From an uncultured Lachnospiraceae bacterium (lineage in GTDB: Bacteria; Bacillota_A; Clostridia; Lachnospirales; Lachnospiraceae): 8,185 nt of DNA. The DNA lies in contig CAJUQU010000169.1 of assembly GCA_910588595.1 (NCBI GenBank), forward strand, positions 1 through 8,185. The letters are read 5' to 3'. This document shows, piece after piece, positions 6,042 through 8,185 of the stretch. The notes under the pieces are model-generated. The model was given only the letters and a program-made list of their open reading frames with translations, had not been told where the DNA came from and searched no databases. The translations under genes were made by a program, and so were the position numbers. Every line of letters starts with the position of its first letter. The first letter of the stretch is position 1.

Positions 6042-6070
6042 TTGAAATAAACAGAAAAATCCTCTATACT
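6042..6070 (+). promoter_or_regulatory. Sigma-A type promoter for the chemotaxis gene
   Basis: TTGAAA (6042-6047) and TATACT (6065-6070) are separated by exactly 17 bases, close to the vegetative consensus TTGACA-N17-TATAAT. TTGAAATAA also occurs 11 bases earlier (6031-6039), overlapping the stop codon of the permease gene, so the -35 region is a short tandem repeat. Confidence 0.65.
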
Positions 6071-6075
6071 GATAA
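6048..6075 (+). promoter_or_regulatory. Possible sigma-28 (SigD) promoter overlapping the sigma-A site
   Basis: TAAA (6048-6051), a 16-base spacer, and ACTGATAA (6068-6075) match the motility sigma consensus TAAA-N15-GCCGATAA at 10 of 12 defined bases with a spacer one base long. Chemotaxis receptors are commonly SigD-dependent in Firmicutes. It overlaps the vegetative candidate, so either or both may be used. Confidence 0.4.
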
Positions 6076-6166
6076 TATGTAAAGGCAGCAGTTCAGCGCG
6101 AAAACATAGTGGCTGAGATGCATCAAGCCATGCAAAAATCACAAACTATTAGGGGGACAGGTACAT

Positions 6167-7513
6167 ATGGAAAACAAAACATACAGGAAAGTTTCCATTA
6201 TCGTAACCATCAATATTTTCATGTTTATGATTCTGACGATCGCTTTTTCAGTCAACAACTTCATATCCTGCAGAATGATGGAGGAAGAGGTTGTGAGAGT
6301 TGCCGGCATCACCATGGAGGAAGCGCGGACACAGATCATGGGCACGGTCAGAACAGTGACGATCGTGAGCCTCACAGTGGGGATCATCGCGCTGGTCCTG
6401 CTGGCGCTGCTCATGAATTTTCTCGTGGTCCTGCCGCTCAAGAAGACCGTCGCGGAGATACATCGGATCGCGCGCTATGACCTGACGGAGGGGGACATGG
6501 CAAATGTGCGCTCCATGACGACGAGAAAGGATGAGATCGGGAGCATCAGCAGGAATATTGTCCTGATGTTTGACAACCTGCGCAGTATCGTGAGGCAGAT
6601 CGAGCAGTCGTCGACCATGGTTTCGGGCAATGCAGGTACGCTCGCAGACCAGACAAGGCAGTTAAAACGTTCTTCCGATGAGATCAGCGCGACGATGAAC
6701 GACCTCAGCAACGCGGCGATGTCACAGGCGGGAGACACGACGACCAGCGCCAATGAGGTTGCTAAACTCGACGGGCTGATCGTGCGCAACCTCAGTGATA
6801 CCGAGAATCTCCGGCACAATGCCGATGAGATGGACCAAGTGAAGAACAGCGGTCTTGCTGCGATCAAAGATCTGATCGAGAAGACGGCAAGGAGCCGTGA
6901 GAGCATTGCCATCGTCCGGACGGCAATGCAGCAGAACAACGAGCAGGCGCAGAAGATCGAGGCGACCAGCCAGAAGATCAACGACATCGCGGACCAGACA
7001 AACCTGTTGTCGCTCAATGCGGCGATCGAGGCGGCGAGGGCAGGAGATGCGGGAAGGGGCTTTGCAGTCGTCGCGGAGGAGATCCGGGGACTTGCGGAGG
7101 AGACCAACAGCCTGACAGGTGAGATAGGCACTATCATACAGGAGCTTCTCCAAAAGACTGCGGATGCGACGCAGAATATGGAGAGCATGGAGAAGATCTT
7201 TGAGGAGCAGGAGCGCAGTGTAGGGGAGACAAAAGAGAACTTTATCCAGATCGAGCAGTGTCTGGGGAGCGTTCAGTCGAGCGTCAATACGCTCTATGAG
7301 TCCGGCAATGACATGACAGGCAGCAAAGAGATCATTGTGCAGATGATAGAGGGGATCTCAGCGGCATCCCAGGAGAATGCGGCAGGGAGCGAGGAGGTGC
7401 TGGCGGCGGTGGAGACGCAGGACAGCGTTATCACAGAGATCACCGGCATGACGCAGAACCTGTCGGCTGTCGCGGAGGAGCTGATGGAGCAGGCGCACAA
7501 GTTCAGCCTTTGA
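6167..7513 (+). CDS. Methyl-accepting chemotaxis protein with minimal extracytoplasmic domain
   Basis: The 448-residue product is a transmembrane chemoreceptor that would control the CheA kinase through CheW. Membrane segments lie at about 9-29 and 64-90, leaving only about 34 residues outside, too short for the usual dCache, sCache or four-helix ligand domain. A HAMP domain follows (about 90-145, including the KDEIGSIS segment). The rest is the coiled-coil signalling domain, with the highly conserved kinase-control tip at about 271-300 (INDIADQTNLLSLNAAIEAA, Glu288 at the tip, then ARAGDAGRGFAVVAEEIRGL). There is no CheR-docking pentapeptide at the C-terminus, which ends AHKFSL. ATG 6167 follows AGGGGG (6151-6156) by 10 bases. 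The gene has its own promoter candidates upstream and appears not to belong to a chemotaxis operon. It may sense membrane state or an intracellular signal, or work through a partner protein. The MCP call is firm; the stimulus is unknown. Confidence 0.95.
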   Translation: MENKTYRKVSIIVTINIFMFMILTIAFSVNNFISCRMMEEEVVRVAGITMEEARTQIMGTVRTVTIVSLTVGIIALVLLALLMNFLVVLPLKKTVAEIHRIARYDLTEGDMANVRSMTTRKDEIGSISRNIVLMFDNLRSIVRQIEQSSTMVSGNAGTLADQTRQLKRSSDEISATMNDLSNAAMSQAGDTTTSANEVAKLDGLIVRNLSDTENLRHNADEMDQVKNSGLAAIKDLIEKTARSRESIAIVRTAMQQNNEQAQKIEATSQKINDIADQTNLLSLNAAIEAARAGDAGRGFAVVAEEIRGLAEETNSLTGEIGTIIQELLQKTADATQNMESMEKIFEEQERSVGETKENFIQIEQCLGSVQSSVNTLYESGNDMTGSKEIIVQMIEGISAASQENAAGSEEVLAAVETQDSVITEITGMTQNLSAVAEELMEQAHKFSL

Positions 7514-7570
7514 TAGGGTGGGCATTGATAGATATGCGAAGTATTTTATGAAAGGACGAAACAGGTAGGT

Positions 7571-8185
7571 ATGAAAAAGAACAATCTCTGGCTTAAATAT
7601 TCACAGGAGGATCGAAAGAGAGCAGACGAAGTCTGCGAGCGTTACAAAAGATGTCTCGATCAGGGTAAGACGGAGCGCGAATGTGTGGCGCTTGTTGTGA
7701 CGATGGCGGAGGACAGCGGTTATCGGGAATTGTACAGTGTGATCGAAAGAGGAGAGACGATCAAGGCGGGAGATAAACTCTATGCGGTTCAGATGGATAA
7801 GAGTGTCGCACTTTTTCAGATCGGCAGGAAACAGATGTCTGAAGGGTTGAACATTCTCGGGGCACACATAGACTCACCTAGAATTGACATTAAGCAGAAT
7901 CCATTGTATGAGAAGGACGGATTTGCGTACTTTGACACGCACTATTACGGTGGTATCAAGAAATACCAGTGGACTGCGATCCCCATGGCGATCCATGGAG
8001 TGATCGCTAAGAAGGACGGCACTGTCGTCAAAGTCAGCATCGGTGAAAAGGATGATGATCCGGTGTTTGTGATCACAGATCTGCTGGTGCATCTGGCAGG
8101 GGAACAGATGACAAAGAAAGCGGCAGATGTCGTCACAGGTGACAACCTTGATCTTCTGATCGGAAACCGTCCCATCGAACAGCGT
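7571..8185 (+). CDS. M18-family metallo-aminopeptidase, N-terminal part (runs off window)
   Basis: The first 205 codons are present and the frame is open to the right edge. The family's members are usually about 430-480 residues, so roughly half is missing. These enzymes are cytoplasmic, two-metal aminopeptidases that form large oligomers and trim peptides. The N-terminus (KNNLWLKYSQEDRKRADEVC) is of the clostridial type. The metal-binding motif GAHIDSPRIDIKQNP is present around residues 97-111, with the histidine expected to bind metal. It is followed by HYYGGIKKYQWTAIP and the DPVFVITDLLVHLAG segment typical of this subgroup. The remaining ligands lie beyond the window. ATG 7571 is preceded by AGGTAGGT directly adjacent and AAAGGA at 7551-7556, so the ribosome binding site is not ideal. 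The 57-base gap after the chemotaxis gene has no obvious terminator or strong promoter. Confidence 0.88.
   Translation, partial: MKKNNLWLKYSQEDRKRADEVCERYKRCLDQGKTERECVALVVTMAEDSGYRELYSVIERGETIKAGDKLYAVQMDKSVALFQIGRKQMSEGLNILGAHIDSPRIDIKQNPLYEKDGFAYFDTHYYGGIKKYQWTAIPMAIHGVIAKKDGTVVKVSIGEKDDDPVFVITDLLVHLAGEQMTKKAADVVTGDNLDLLIGNRPIEQR

Noticed and set aside
5363..6142. Reverse-strand open frame of 259 codons
   Set aside because: It is antisense to the EamA permease. The composition is rich in His, Arg and Gln, which is typical of a shadow frame opposite a hydrophobic protein.
6076..6166. A riboswitch (for example c-di-GMP) in the chemotaxis gene leader
   Set aside because: I looked for the conserved GEMM-type segments and did not find them; only short weak stems are present.
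6475..7188. Reverse-strand open frame of 237 codons, rich in Ser, Leu and Ala
   Set aside because: It is a shadow of the chemotaxis signalling domain, whose + strand reading is highly conserved.

Overview
The window looks like chromosome from a Gram-positive anaerobe of the class Clostridia, most likely Lachnospiraceae. The reasons are strong purine-rich ribosome binding sites before almost every gene, tight same-strand gene packing, and protein types typical of that family: a cytoplasmic ankyrin-like/LRR_5 protein, a DUF4869 protein, an Fpg/Nei-fold protein beginning MLELPE, and a clostridial-type M18 aminopeptidase. All nine genes lie on the + strand. The assignment rests on remembered family resemblance, not on a database search. 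I see no rRNA, tRNA, CRISPR array, insertion sequence or transposase.

Layout. Positions 1-346 hold the 3' end of a WYL-domain (YafY-type) transcriptional regulator whose start lies outside the window. It is translationally coupled to a 604-residue protein (349-2163) with ankyrin-like helical repeats followed by six uninterrupted 23-residue leucine-rich repeats. Thirty bases later comes a two-gene unit: a DUF4869 protein (2194-2658) and, overlapping it by 11 bases and starting at TTG, a P-loop ATPase with a C-terminal region that resembles TOPRIM/DUF4435 domains (2648-3631). This pair is the best candidate for an undescribed system. The second gene is also more AT-rich than the genes downstream.

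A 140-base gap (3632-3771) follows. It carries a perfect 11-bp-arm palindrome, an extended -10 promoter candidate and several TGTCA half-sites. It leads into a VOC-superfamily protein (3772-4209) and an Fpg/Nei-fold DNA glycosylase homologue (4243-5076). The latter has lost the catalytic proline at position 2 but keeps the H2TH and zinc-finger elements. A DMT/EamA permease follows (5138-6034).

The next gap (6035-6166) contains a sigma-A type promoter (TTGAAA-N17-TATACT) overlapping a plausible sigma-28/SigD motif. It precedes a methyl-accepting chemotaxis protein with an unusually small extracytoplasmic region (6167-7513). The window ends inside an M18 metallo-aminopeptidase gene (7571 to the edge).

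The upstream genes (WYL regulator, LRR protein, DUF4869, ATPase) look like an accessory, possibly stress- or phage-responsive cluster. The downstream genes are ordinary housekeeping or accessory functions whose order suggests no single pathway.
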